Part shown: piece by piece, positions 54,660 through 62,866 of the stretch | Layout: every line of letters starts with the position of its first letter | Numbering within the stretch: the first letter of the stretch is position 1 | Assembly (NCBI GenBank): GCA_013364255.1 | Contig: CP054936.1 | Location: 6,466,353 to 6,530,352, forward strand | Length of the DNA: 64,000 bases | Source: Streptomyces seoulensis | Lineage (GTDB): Bacteria; Actinomycetota; Actinomycetes; Streptomycetales; Streptomycetaceae | Direction of reading: 5' to 3' | Translations under genes and position numbers: made by a program | The notes under the pieces: model-generated | Database searches by the model: none | Seen by the model: only the letters and a program-made list of their open reading frames with translations | Told to the model about the DNA's origin: nothing

Positions 54660-55280
54660 ATGGGAACCAAGACCGCAGCCGAGACCGCCGCCGAACCGAA
54701 GATCGAAGACAAGAAGGCGGACCTTGCCGGGTCCGCTCCCACCGGGGACACCGCCGCCGCCCCCGCCGCTGAACCCGCCACCACCCCGGCGCCCGCCGCC
54801 GAGGAGACGGCCGCCGCCGAGGAGACGCCCGCCGCCGACGCGGATGCCGTGGACGCCGCGGACCCCGCAGGCGACGGCGGGCAGGCCCCCTCCCCAGTGG
54901 GCCAGGGCGCGGGCGCCGTCGTCGCCGCCGCGCTGGGCGTCGTCTCGCTCAGCGGCGGCTGGCTCGGGACCGTCGCCTCCGCCCGCGAGCAGCTGATCGG
55001 CCAACTGCGGACCTCCACCTCCGCGAGCGTCGCCACCCAGATCAAGGAGGTCTACGGCGACGCCTGGCACACCACCGCGCTGTGGGCCGGGGTGTTCGCG
55101 CTGGCCGCCGTGATCGTCGGCGTCGTCGTCCTCGCCCGGCCCGCGTTCGGCGCCGCGCGCGCCCCGCAGACGCCGTGGATCAAGTCGGTGGCCTGGGCGG
55201 GCGTCGTCCTCGGCGTCGTCGGCCTGCTGCTGGCCGTACTGAAGTACACCGACGCCCTCCTCGCCCTCCCGTCCGCCTGA
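54660..55280 (+). CDS. Membrane protein with Ala/Glu/Pro-rich N-terminus
   Basis: 206 residues from ATG 54660. About 75 low-complexity residues (AAEPATTPAPAAEETAAAEE) precede a first membrane segment (AGAVVAAALGVVSLSGGWLG), an extracytoplasmic loop, and two further membrane segments. No named family. Monocistronic, ending at a strong inverted repeat. Confidence 0.75.
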   Translation: MGTKTAAETAAEPKIEDKKADLAGSAPTGDTAAAPAAEPATTPAPAAEETAAAEETPAADADAVDAADPAGDGGQAPSPVGQGAGAVVAAALGVVSLSGGWLGTVASAREQLIGQLRTSTSASVATQIKEVYGDAWHTTALWAGVFALAAVIVGVVVLARPAFGAARAPQTPWIKSVAWAGVVLGVVGLLLAVLKYTDALLALPSA

Positions 55281-55301
55281 CCGGACCGGCACCGCGACCG
55301 C

Positions 55302-55354
55302 AAGGGGTCCTCAGGCCCGCCGTACGCACCCGACGGCGGCCCTAAGGACCCCTT
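55302..55354 (+). terminator. Large hairpin after the membrane protein gene
   Basis: aaggggtcct (55302-55311) pairs with aggacccctt (55345-55354); inner bases ccgccgt/acggcgg continue the stem after a small internal loop. Confidence 0.65.
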
Positions 55355-55487
55355 CCGCACGTCCCTAAGGCGTCGGGCGCCGCCCAAGATGCGGAACTCT
55401 CCCGATGCCCGCGACCCCCCTGGGAGACGAAGGTGGACGCATCGCCTCCCGGCGACGCCACGACCGCCTCTCACCCAGGGACACACC

Positions 55488-55658
55488 ATGTTCGAGTACG
55501 AGTACCTCCAGCTGCGCTCCGCCGAACTGCGCCGTGAGGCCGAGCAGGCGCGACTGGCCCGTTCCGCGGCCCGCGCCCGCCGTGCCGCCCGCCGCGAGAA
55601 CCGCGAGGCGGAGAGCCAAGACACGCCCTTCCGCCATCGCTTCACCCCAGCCGCGTGA
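55488..55658 (+). CDS. Short basic helical protein upstream of the LuxR regulator
   Basis: 56 residues from ATG 55488. MFEYEYLQLRSAELRREAEQ opens a single amphipathic, strongly charged helix (ARSAARARRAARRENREAES) with no membrane segment. No known domain. Its stop overlaps the GTG of the regulator gene, so it may be translated with it. Confidence 0.6.
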   Translation: MFEYEYLQLRSAELRREAEQARLARSAARARRAARRENREAESQDTPFRHRFTPAA

Positions 55659-58600
55659 GCACGCAGGCGGACGGGGCCGGTCCCACGGGGGTGGGCCGGC
55701 CCCGGTCGTCGCCAACCCCGGCGCCCGCCCGACCCGTACCCGCCCGACCCGTACCCGCCCGATCCGTACCGGCCGTGAGCCGCACCGCGGTCGTCCGTCC
55801 GCCCGCCGCCGGGAAAACCGTTCCCGCGCTGTCGGCGCCGCATGCGATGCTCGGGCCTGTGGAGAACAGGTCCGTCAGTCCGGTGTTCGTAGGCCGCCAG
55901 AGCGAACTCGGCACGCTGAACGACGCGCTCGCCCGCGCGGCCGCGGGGGAGCCGCAGGCGTTGCTGCTCGGCGGCGAGGCCGGGGTCGGCAAGACCCGCC
56001 TCATCGAGGAGTTCGCGGACGCCGCCACCCGCCGCGCGGCCGTCGTCGCGCTCGGCGGCTGCGTGGAGATCGGCGCCGACGGGCTGCCCTTCGCCCCGTT
56101 CTCCACCGCCCTGCGCGCCCTGCGCCGCGCCCTGCCCGGCGAGTTCGACGCCGCCGCCGCCGGACAGGAGGAGGAACTCGCCCGGCTGCTGCCCGAACTC
56201 GGCGGCGAACCGGCCGCCGCTGCGCGCGGCGCCGGCCGGCACGACGAGGAGGGCATGGCCCGCCTCTTCGAACTCACCGCCCGCCTGCTGGAGCGGGTCG
56301 CCGCCGGCCACACCGTGGTGCTCGTCCTGGAGGACCTGCACTGGGCCGACGCCTCCACCCGGCACCTCCTCGCCTTCCTGCTGCGCACCCTGCGCACCGG
56401 CCGCCTGCTCGTCCTGGCCAGCTACCGCTCCGACGACATCCACCGCCGCCACCCGCTGCGCCCCCTGCTCGCCGAACTGGACCGGCTGCGCACCATCCAC
56501 CGCATCGAACTGGCCCGCTTCACCCGGCAGGAGGTGGCCCGCCAGATCGCCGGCATCCTCGCCGCCGAACCCGACCCGGCCCAGATCGACCAGATCTTCG
56601 AACGCTCCGACGGCAACGCCTTCTTCGTCGAGGAACTCGCCAGCTGCACCGGCACGGACTGCCCCGACCTCAGCGACTCCCTGCGCGACCTGCTCCTGGT
56701 CCGCGTGGAGACGCTGCCCGAGACCGCCCAGCGGGTCGTGCGGATCGCCGCCGAGGGCGGCTCCACCGTCGAGTACCGGCTGCTGGCCGCCGTGGCCCGG
56801 CTCGCCGAGGACGACCTGATCGAGGCGCTGCGCGCCGCGGTCAACGCCAGCGTCCTCACCCCCGCGCCGTCCGGCGACGGCTACCGCTTCCGGCACGCCC
56901 TGGTCCGCGAGGCCGTCAGCGACGACCTGCTGCCCGGCGAGCGCTCCCGCCTGGACCGCCGCTACGCCGAGGCCCTGGAGGCCGACCCGACGCTCGTCCC
57001 CGCCGACCAGCGCGTCACCCGCCTGGCCAGCTACTGGTACCACGCCCACGACCCCGCCAAGGCGCTGCCCGCCGTCCTGGACGCCTCCGTCGCCGCCCGC
57101 TCCCGGCACGCCTACAGCGAGCAACTGCGCCTGCTGGAGCGGGCGATGGAACTGTGGGACGCCGCACCCGAGGAGGTCCGCGCCCGGCTGCGGGCCGCCG
57201 ACTACGTCGAGGCCTACCTCGCCTGCGGCAGCGACGGGGCGCCCGTCCCGCTGCGCTACCTCGACCTGCTGGCCGAGGCCGCCGTCGCGGGCCGGCTGTG
57301 CGGCGAGCGGGAACGCGCCATGAAGCTCGCCAAGCGGGCGCTGCGCCTGCTGGACGAGGAGCACGACCCGCTGCGGGCCGCCTGGTTCTGGGTCCAGCGC
57401 TCCCGGCTGGTCCAGCAGAGGTCGCACGGCGACGGCTGGCGGGAGCTGGCCACCGCCCAGGACCTGGTGCGCGGACTGCCGCCCTCCGAGGTGCACGCCG
57501 AGGTGCTGGCCCACGTCGCCAACTGGTCCATGGTCCACATCCCGGGCCCGGAGGCCGTCTCGGCCGCCGAACGGGCCGTGGAGTACGCGCGCATGGTCGG
57601 CGCCCGCGAGATCGAGATGAACGCGCGGCTCACCCTGGGCGGCCTCATGGTCGACGCCGGGCACGTCGAGGCGGGCCTCGCCGAGATGCACGAGGTCAAC
57701 CGGCGCACCGTGGCCGACGGCATCTCCGCCGTCGCCGGCCGCTCCTACATCAACCTGCCCTCCGAACTGGAGGCCGTGGGCCGCTCCCGCGAGGCCGTAC
57801 CGCTGCTGGAGGAGGGGCTCGCCTACACCCGCGGTCACGGCCTGCTCGACCACGAGGCCTGGGTGTGGGGCAACCTCGCCGAGTCCCTGTCCAGCCTGGG
57901 CCGCTGGGACGAGGCCGCCGAGGCCGTGGCCCGGTCCGAACGGATCGGGCAGAGCGCCAAGCCGGGCGCCTTCCACGCCAGGAACCGCGCCGAACTCGCC
58001 CTCGCCCGCGGCGACCTGCCCGAGGCGGCACACCAGCTGGCCCTGGCGCTCGACACCTACGGCAAGTACGACAACGCCCCGCAGCACTCCATCCCGCTGG
58101 CCCGGCTCGCCATCGCCGTCGCCGCGGGCGAGGGCCGCCTGAGCGACGCCCGCGCCGCGCTCGACCGGGTCCTGGAGAGCGGCTTCCCGCCCGGCACCCA
58201 CCGCTACGGCTGGCCCGTGCTGCTGACCGCCGCCGCCATGGAGGCCGGGGCCGCCGACCCGTCCGCCGCCGACCCGGAACGCGCCGCCGTCCTCGAACGC
58301 GTCCGGCGCGCCGCCCGCACCCTGCCCACCGTCGTGCCGCTGTGGCGGGCGTACGAGAGCTGGGTGCGCGCCGAGCTGCTGCGCGCCGAGGGCCGCGACC
58401 GGCCCGAGGAGTGGACCGGCGTCGTCGCCGCCTTCGAGGCCCTGGAGCGCCCCTACGACCTCGCCCGCGTCCGCTACCGCCTCGCCGCGTCCCTGCTGGC
58501 CGACGAGGACGGCGACCAGCGCGCGAGGGCCACGGAACTGCTCCGCCTCACGCACGCCGTCGCCGAGCACCTGCACGCCCGGCCGCTCGCCGACTCCGCG

Positions 58601-58906
58601 ACCCGGCTCGCCCGGCGCGGCCGGCTGACCCTGACCGCCGCGCCGGACCGGCGGGCCGCGGACGCCGACCCGGCCGAGTCCCTTGGCCTGACCCGCCGGG
58701 AGCACGACGTGCTGCGCCTGGTCGCCCAGGGCCGCACCAACCGCCAGATAGCCGAGGAGCTGTTCATCTCCCCGAAGACGGCCAGCGTCCACGTCTCCAA
58801 CATCCTCGCCAAGCTCGACGTCTCGGGCCGCGGGGAGGCGGCGGCGGTGGCGCACCGGCTGGAGCTGTTCGCCCACGACACGCTCTCCGCCCCGGCGGTC
58901 GGATAG
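55655..58906 (+). CDS. Large ATPase-type LuxR family regulator (LAL)
   Basis: 1083 residues from GTG 55655, which overlaps the previous stop; ATG 55847 or GTG 55859 would remove a Pro/Arg-rich lead and start nearer the domain (VSPVFVGRQSEL). Walker A GGEAGVGKT at 107-114, Walker B VLVLEDLHWADAS, a helical TPR-like middle, and a C-terminal LuxR HTH (LTRREHDVLRLVAQGRTNRQ followed by IAEELFISPKTASVH). LAL regulators respond to nucleotides or sugars and activate catabolic or secondary-metabolite genes; the target here is unknown. Confidence 0.9.
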   Translation: MSTQADGAGPTGVGRPRSSPTPAPARPVPARPVPARSVPAVSRTAVVRPPAAGKTVPALSAPHAMLGPVENRSVSPVFVGRQSELGTLNDALARAAAGEPQALLLGGEAGVGKTRLIEEFADAATRRAAVVALGGCVEIGADGLPFAPFSTALRALRRALPGEFDAAAAGQEEELARLLPELGGEPAAAARGAGRHDEEGMARLFELTARLLERVAAGHTVVLVLEDLHWADASTRHLLAFLLRTLRTGRLLVLASYRSDDIHRRHPLRPLLAELDRLRTIHRIELARFTRQEVARQIAGILAAEPDPAQIDQIFERSDGNAFFVEELASCTGTDCPDLSDSLRDLLLVRVETLPETAQRVVRIAAEGGSTVEYRLLAAVARLAEDDLIEALRAAVNASVLTPAPSGDGYRFRHALVREAVSDDLLPGERSRLDRRYAEALEADPTLVPADQRVTRLASYWYHAHDPAKALPAVLDASVAARSRHAYSEQLRLLERAMELWDAAPEEVRARLRAADYVEAYLACGSDGAPVPLRYLDLLAEAAVAGRLCGERERAMKLAKRALRLLDEEHDPLRAAWFWVQRSRLVQQRSHGDGWRELATAQDLVRGLPPSEVHAEVLAHVANWSMVHIPGPEAVSAAERAVEYARMVGAREIEMNARLTLGGLMVDAGHVEAGLAEMHEVNRRTVADGISAVAGRSYINLPSELEAVGRSREAVPLLEEGLAYTRGHGLLDHEAWVWGNLAESLSSLGRWDEAAEAVARSERIGQSAKPGAFHARNRAELALARGDLPEAAHQLALALDTYGKYDNAPQHSIPLARLAIAVAAGEGRLSDARAALDRVLESGFPPGTHRYGWPVLLTAAAMEAGAADPSAADPERAAVLERVRRAARTLPTVVPLWRAYESWVRAELLRAEGRDRPEEWTGVVAAFEALERPYDLARVRYRLAASLLADEDGDQRARATELLRLTHAVAEHLHARPLADSATRLARRGRLTLTAAPDRRAADADPAESLGLTRREHDVLRLVAQGRTNRQIAEELFISPKTASVHVSNILAKLDVSGRGEAAAVAHRLELFAHDTLSAPAVG
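55726..55770 (+). repeat. Three 15-bp tandem repeats in the LuxR gene lead
   Basis: cgcccgacccgtacc three times (third with one change), coding for an ARPVP-type pentapeptide repeat if GTG 55655 is used. Confidence 0.85.
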
Positions 58907-58942
58907 TCGTACGGTGGGGGGACGACCGGAGGGGAGCGGGCC

Positions 58943-59155
58943 GTGTTCAACGCTTTCGAGGAACTGTTCGCACCAGGGCGCAAGCACACCAGCGACGAGA
59001 AGCGGCGCCTGGAGCTGACCCGGGAGGACACCGGCGACGGCGACCCCGGACGCGGCCCCGTCGATCTCGACTCCGGAAGGATCGTCGTACGCCTGCCGAG
59101 GACGCCCCCGGAGGACTCCGGGTCCGACCAGGAGGCCGGCCCCGGCGAGGACTGA
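58943..59155 (+). CDS. Small acidic DUF6191-like protein
   Basis: 70 residues from GTG 58943 behind GGAGGGGAG. FNAFEELFAPGRKHTSDEKR opens a charged helix; the centre PGRGPVDLDSGRIVVRLPR is a short beta hairpin and the end is acidic. This resembles the DUF6191 family of short Streptomyces proteins; no function known. Confidence 0.7.
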   Translation: MFNAFEELFAPGRKHTSDEKRRLELTREDTGDGDPGRGPVDLDSGRIVVRLPRTPPEDSGSDQEAGPGED

Positions 59156-59179
59156 GCGCGCCGGACCACCGCGCCCCCG

Positions 59180-60334
59180 CTACGTCACCCGCAGCTCCAG
59201 GATGCGGTCGTCGCCCTTCTTCGGTGTGCCGCGGCCGTCGGTGTCGCTGGTGACGAGCCACAGCCGGTCGCCGCCCGCGGCGACGACCGTGCGCAGCCGT
59301 CCGTAGGTCCCGGTCAGGAACGCCTGCGGCGCCGCGGAGGCCGCCGTGCCCTTCAGCGGGACGCGCCACAGCCGCTCGCCGCGCAGACCGGCCAGCCAGA
59401 TCGAGCCCGCGGCGTAGGCGATGCCGCTGGGGGAGGCCCGGTCGGTGTGCCACTGGGCGATCGGGTCGCGGAACCCGCCGTCCCCGGACTTCCCCTCCGC
59501 GTCCGGCCAGCCGTAGTTTCCGCCGGGCGTGATCGCGTTCAGCTCGTCCCAGGTGTCCTGGCCGAACTCGCCGGCGAACAGGCGCTGCTTGTCGTCCCAG
59601 GCCAGGCCCTGCACGTTGCGGTGCCCGTACGAATAGACGGGGGAGTCGGGGAAGGGGTTGCCGGGGGCGGGCGCGCCGTCCGGGGTCAGCCGCAGGATCT
59701 TGCCGCCCAGGGACTTCCGGTCCTGGGCCAGCCCGCGTTCGCCGCTCTCGCCGGTGCCCGCGTAGAGCATGCCGTCGGGGCCGAAGGCGATCCGGCCGCC
59801 GTTGTGGATGACGCCCTTGGGGATGCCCTTGAAGATCGTGTCGGGCGCTCCCAGCTGGTCGCCGGCCGGGCGCTTCGGGTCGTAGAGCATCCGGACGAGG
59901 CGGTTGTCGGAGGCCGAGGTGAAGTAGGCGTAGATCAGGTGGTCGGAGGCGTAGCGGGGGGAGAGGGCGATGCCGAGGAGGCCGCCCTCGCCCTGCGCCG
60001 CCACCCCGGAGACGGCGCCCAGCTCGGTCTTGCGGCCCGTCTTCTCGTCGACCCGGACGATCGTGCCCCGGTCGCGGGAGGAGACGAGCAGGCCGCCCTC
60101 CGGGAGCGGGGCGAGCCCCCACGGCGAGTCCAGGCCCTCGGCTACCGTGCGCACCACCCGCACCGTGCCCTTGGCCGGCGGCGCGGTCTCGGCCGGCCGG
60201 GCCGGGGCCGGGGACGACGCCGTGGCGCCGGGCGTCGTGGAGTGATGGCCGGACGGCGACCGGCCGGAGGAGCATCCGGCCGCCAGCACGAGGACGGCGG
60301 CGGCCAGCAGTCCGGGCACGGCTCGACGTTGCAC
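59180..60334 (-). CDS. PQQ-dependent sugar dehydrogenase-like lipoprotein
   Basis: 384 residues from GTG 60334 with GAAGGGA upstream. Lipobox LAAGC after LLAAAVLVLAAG, then a Ser/Pro linker and a six-bladed GSDH/Yli propeller: LDSPWGLAPLPEGGLLVSSR, EGGLLGIALSPRYASD, FGPDGMLYAGTGESG and GNPFPDSPVYSYGHRNVQGL, the last with the catalytic His of aldose sugar dehydrogenases. It oxidises sugars outside the membrane if PQQ is available. Confidence 0.92.
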   Translation of the reverse strand: MQRRAVPGLLAAAVLVLAAGCSSGRSPSGHHSTTPGATASSPAPARPAETAPPAKGTVRVVRTVAEGLDSPWGLAPLPEGGLLVSSRDRGTIVRVDEKTGRKTELGAVSGVAAQGEGGLLGIALSPRYASDHLIYAYFTSASDNRLVRMLYDPKRPAGDQLGAPDTIFKGIPKGVIHNGGRIAFGPDGMLYAGTGESGERGLAQDRKSLGGKILRLTPDGAPAPGNPFPDSPVYSYGHRNVQGLAWDDKQRLFAGEFGQDTWDELNAITPGGNYGWPDAEGKSGDGGFRDPIAQWHTDRASPSGIAYAAGSIWLAGLRGERLWRVPLKGTAASAAPQAFLTGTYGRLRTVVAAGGDRLWLVTSDTDGRGTPKKGDDRILELRVT

Positions 60335-60412
60335 GATCAGGTCCCTTCGACGCGGCGGGTCCTCCCACTGATACACCCTCGTGCACCGCCCGCGCCCGGT
60401 ACGGGACCCACC

Positions 60413-61411
60413 TCAGTCCCAGGACCCCCGCGCCGCCGGCAGCCGTCCCAGCTCCGCCAGGTCCCGCGCCGTCAGCCGCAGCCGCGCCGCGTCCGCGTTC
60501 TCCGTCACCCAGCGCTCCTGCTCGGCGCCCGGCACCGGGATCACCTGCGGGCCCTGCGCCAGCACCCAGGCCAGCGCCACCTGCGCCGCGGTCACCTGCT
60601 CGCCGTGCCGCGCGGCCACCCGCCGCAGCCCGGCCACGATCGGCTGGTTGGCGGCCATCATCTCGGCGGTGAAGCGCGGATGCCGGGCCCGCACGTCGTC
60701 CGGCTCGAAGCCCTGGCCCGGCGTGAGCGTGCCGGTCAAAAAGCCGTTGCCCAGCGGCATCGCGGCCAGGAAGCCGACGCCCCGCGCCGTGCACCACGGC
60801 AGCAGCGCGACCAGCGCCTCCGGCGACCACACCGACAGCTCCGCCTGCACCGCGCTCACCGGGAACACCTGCTGCACCCGCTCCAGCCGGCGCACCGCCC
60901 CGTCGTACGGCAGCGTCCCCGGCCGGCGCCGGCCGTGCGCCTCCAGCGCGCACAGGCCCAGCGCCCGCACCTTCCCGGCCCGCACCAGCTCCGCCATCGC
61001 CCCCCAGGTCTCCTCCACGGGCACCTCCGGATCGGGCCGGTGCAGCTGGTAGAGGTCGATCACGTCCGTCTGGAGCCGCCGCAGCGACGCGTCGCAGGCC
61101 CGGCGCACGTACCCGGGACGGCCGTTGGCCACGATGTGCTGGTCGCCCGCCAGCAGACCCACCTTCGTCGCGACGAAGGCGTCCGCCCGGCGCTCCTTCA
61201 ACGCCCGTCCCACCAGCAGCTCGTTGGTGAACGGGCCGTACACGTCGGCCGTGTCCAGCAGCGTGGAGCCGAGGTCGAGCGCCCGGTGCACGGCCCGCAG
61301 CGAGGTCTGCCCCCGCTGCCGGGACGCGCTGTAGGAACAGCTCATCGGCATGCACCCGAGTCCCACGGCCCCCACCGCCCGTGCGCCCGCGCCGATCGTC
61401 CTGCGCTCCAC
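60413..61411 (-). CDS. Aldo/keto reductase
   Basis: 332 residues from GTG 61411 with GGAGGG upstream. The catalytic tetrad is visible: Asp and Tyr in LLDTADVYGPFTNE, Lys in AFVATKVG, His in DLYQLHRPDPE. The C-terminal NADPH loop reads VIPVPGAEQERWVTEN. Member of the AKR11/13-like group; carbonyl substrate unknown. Confidence 0.93.
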   Translation of the reverse strand: MERRTIGAGARAVGAVGLGCMPMSCSYSASRQRGQTSLRAVHRALDLGSTLLDTADVYGPFTNELLVGRALKERRADAFVATKVGLLAGDQHIVANGRPGYVRRACDASLRRLQTDVIDLYQLHRPDPEVPVEETWGAMAELVRAGKVRALGLCALEAHGRRRPGTLPYDGAVRRLERVQQVFPVSAVQAELSVWSPEALVALLPWCTARGVGFLAAMPLGNGFLTGTLTPGQGFEPDDVRARHPRFTAEMMAANQPIVAGLRRVAARHGEQVTAAQVALAWVLAQGPQVIPVPGAEQERWVTENADAARLRLTARDLAELGRLPAARGSWD

Positions 61412-61489
61412 CTCGCCGTAACCCTCCCTCGCCTGCGGTTGACCAACCTAACCTCTGCCTCTCCGCGCCCCTGACATAGCCTCCTGACC

Positions 61490-62479
61490 ATGACCGCTGA
61501 CGTGTGGCTGCCCATCCCGCCGGACGAGATCGCCGGGCTCCCGGACGGGCCGCACTACCTGTTCTGGGAGGGCGGGGACGACGGGCGCCAGGAGTACCCC
61601 GCGGACCCGGCCGACTGCGCCTTCTACGTGGTGCCGTACATGCGGCCCGCCGCCCTCGTGACGCGCCCCATGCCGCTGATGCGCTCGGTGCGCGTCGTGC
61701 AGACGCTGTCCGCCGGCACCGACAACGTCGAACCGGGCCTGACGGCGCTGCCGGACGGCGTACGGCTGTGCAACGCGCGCGGCGTGCACGAGGCGAGCAC
61801 CGCCGAACTCGCCCTGACCCTCGTCCTGGCCGCCCTGCGCGGCATCCCCGGCTTCGTGCGGGCCCAGGACCGCGGCGAGTGGCCGGCCGGCGCCTTCCAC
61901 CCCGCCCTCGCCGACCGGAGCGTCCTCATCGTCGGCTACGGGGCCATCGGCGCCGCCATCGAGGACCGGCTCGCGCCCTTCGAGCTCGCGCGGGTGGCGC
62001 GCGTTGCGCGCTCCGGTCGCACCACGGCGCGCGGTCCCGTGCAACCGCTCACCGATCTGCCCGAGCTGCTCCCGCACGCCGACGTCGTCATCCTGTCCAC
62101 GCCCTTGACGCGGGACACCCGCGGCCTGGCCGACGCCGCGTTCCTGGCCCGGATGAAGGACGGCGCGCTGCTGGTCAACGTGGCGCGCGGCCCGGTCGTC
62201 GACACGGGGGCGCTGCTGGCGGAGCTGGAGAGCGGCCGGATCACCGCCGCCCTCGACGTCACCGACCCCGAGCCGCTGCCCCCGGAGCACCCCCTGTGGC
62301 ACGCGCCCGGCGTCCTGATCAGCCCGCACGCCGGCGGCCCGACCTCGGCGTTCCGGCCGCGCGCCGAACGGTTGCTGGTGGGCCAGCTGACCCGTTTCGT
62401 GAACCGTGAGCCGCTCGCCAACGTGGTCCTCACGACGGGCCCGGCCGGCCGGACGACCACGGGCGCGAAGGGCGCGTAG
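61490..62479 (+). CDS. D-2-hydroxyacid dehydrogenase
   Basis: 329 residues from ATG 61490. Glycerate/formate dehydrogenase-like: QTLSAGTDNVEPGLTALPDG, Rossmann LIVGYGAIGAAIEDRL, catalytic Arg in NVARGPVVDTGALL, Glu in DVTDPEPLPPEHPLW and His in ISPHAGGPTSAF. All three active-site residues are present. It reduces a 2-keto acid with NAD(P)H; the exact substrate is not evident. Confidence 0.92.
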   Translation: MTADVWLPIPPDEIAGLPDGPHYLFWEGGDDGRQEYPADPADCAFYVVPYMRPAALVTRPMPLMRSVRVVQTLSAGTDNVEPGLTALPDGVRLCNARGVHEASTAELALTLVLAALRGIPGFVRAQDRGEWPAGAFHPALADRSVLIVGYGAIGAAIEDRLAPFELARVARVARSGRTTARGPVQPLTDLPELLPHADVVILSTPLTRDTRGLADAAFLARMKDGALLVNVARGPVVDTGALLAELESGRITAALDVTDPEPLPPEHPLWHAPGVLISPHAGGPTSAFRPRAERLLVGQLTRFVNREPLANVVLTTGPAGRTTTGAKGA

Positions 62480-62866
62480 TTCCGCTTCGGGCACCGTCCG
62501 CGATCCTCCGGACGCGGTGCGTACCCGCATATGCGCTGGTCGTCACGGAGCGTAGAGCAGCTATGTCCCTGAGTGACGATACTGGTGTATCGTCCCGACA
62601 GGGGCTGCGCCGGGGACGTCGGCGCCGGGGACGGACATTCCAGACTGTGAACTGTGAGGGGGGCGACGGGCGATGCACGGCCTATGGACGAACCATCCGA
62701 CGCGGCGGGGCCGCCACCGCAAACCCTGGAGCACGGCGGCGCGCGACCGCGGCCGGCCCCCGCACGGCGGCCGGCCCCAGCGGCACCGGCCCGCAATCCG
62801 CGGCCGGCACCCGCAGACGGCGCGCCGGGACCCGCTGGACCCGTCGGCGCGCACCGGGAGGGACCG
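62480..62866 (+). promoter_or_regulatory. Intergenic region with perfect inverted repeat
   Basis: 387 bp. Contains gacgatac-tggt-gtatcgtc at 62575-62594 (8-bp arms, 4-nt spacer) within an A/T-richer stretch that is the likely promoter of the membrane protein gene downstream. The rest has only short unsupported open frames. Confidence 0.5.

Noticed and set aside
55052..58987. 1311-codon open frame on the minus strand
   Set aside because: It is antisense to the LuxR-type regulator, whose domains and codon bias are clear. High-GC sequence gives long open antisense frames.
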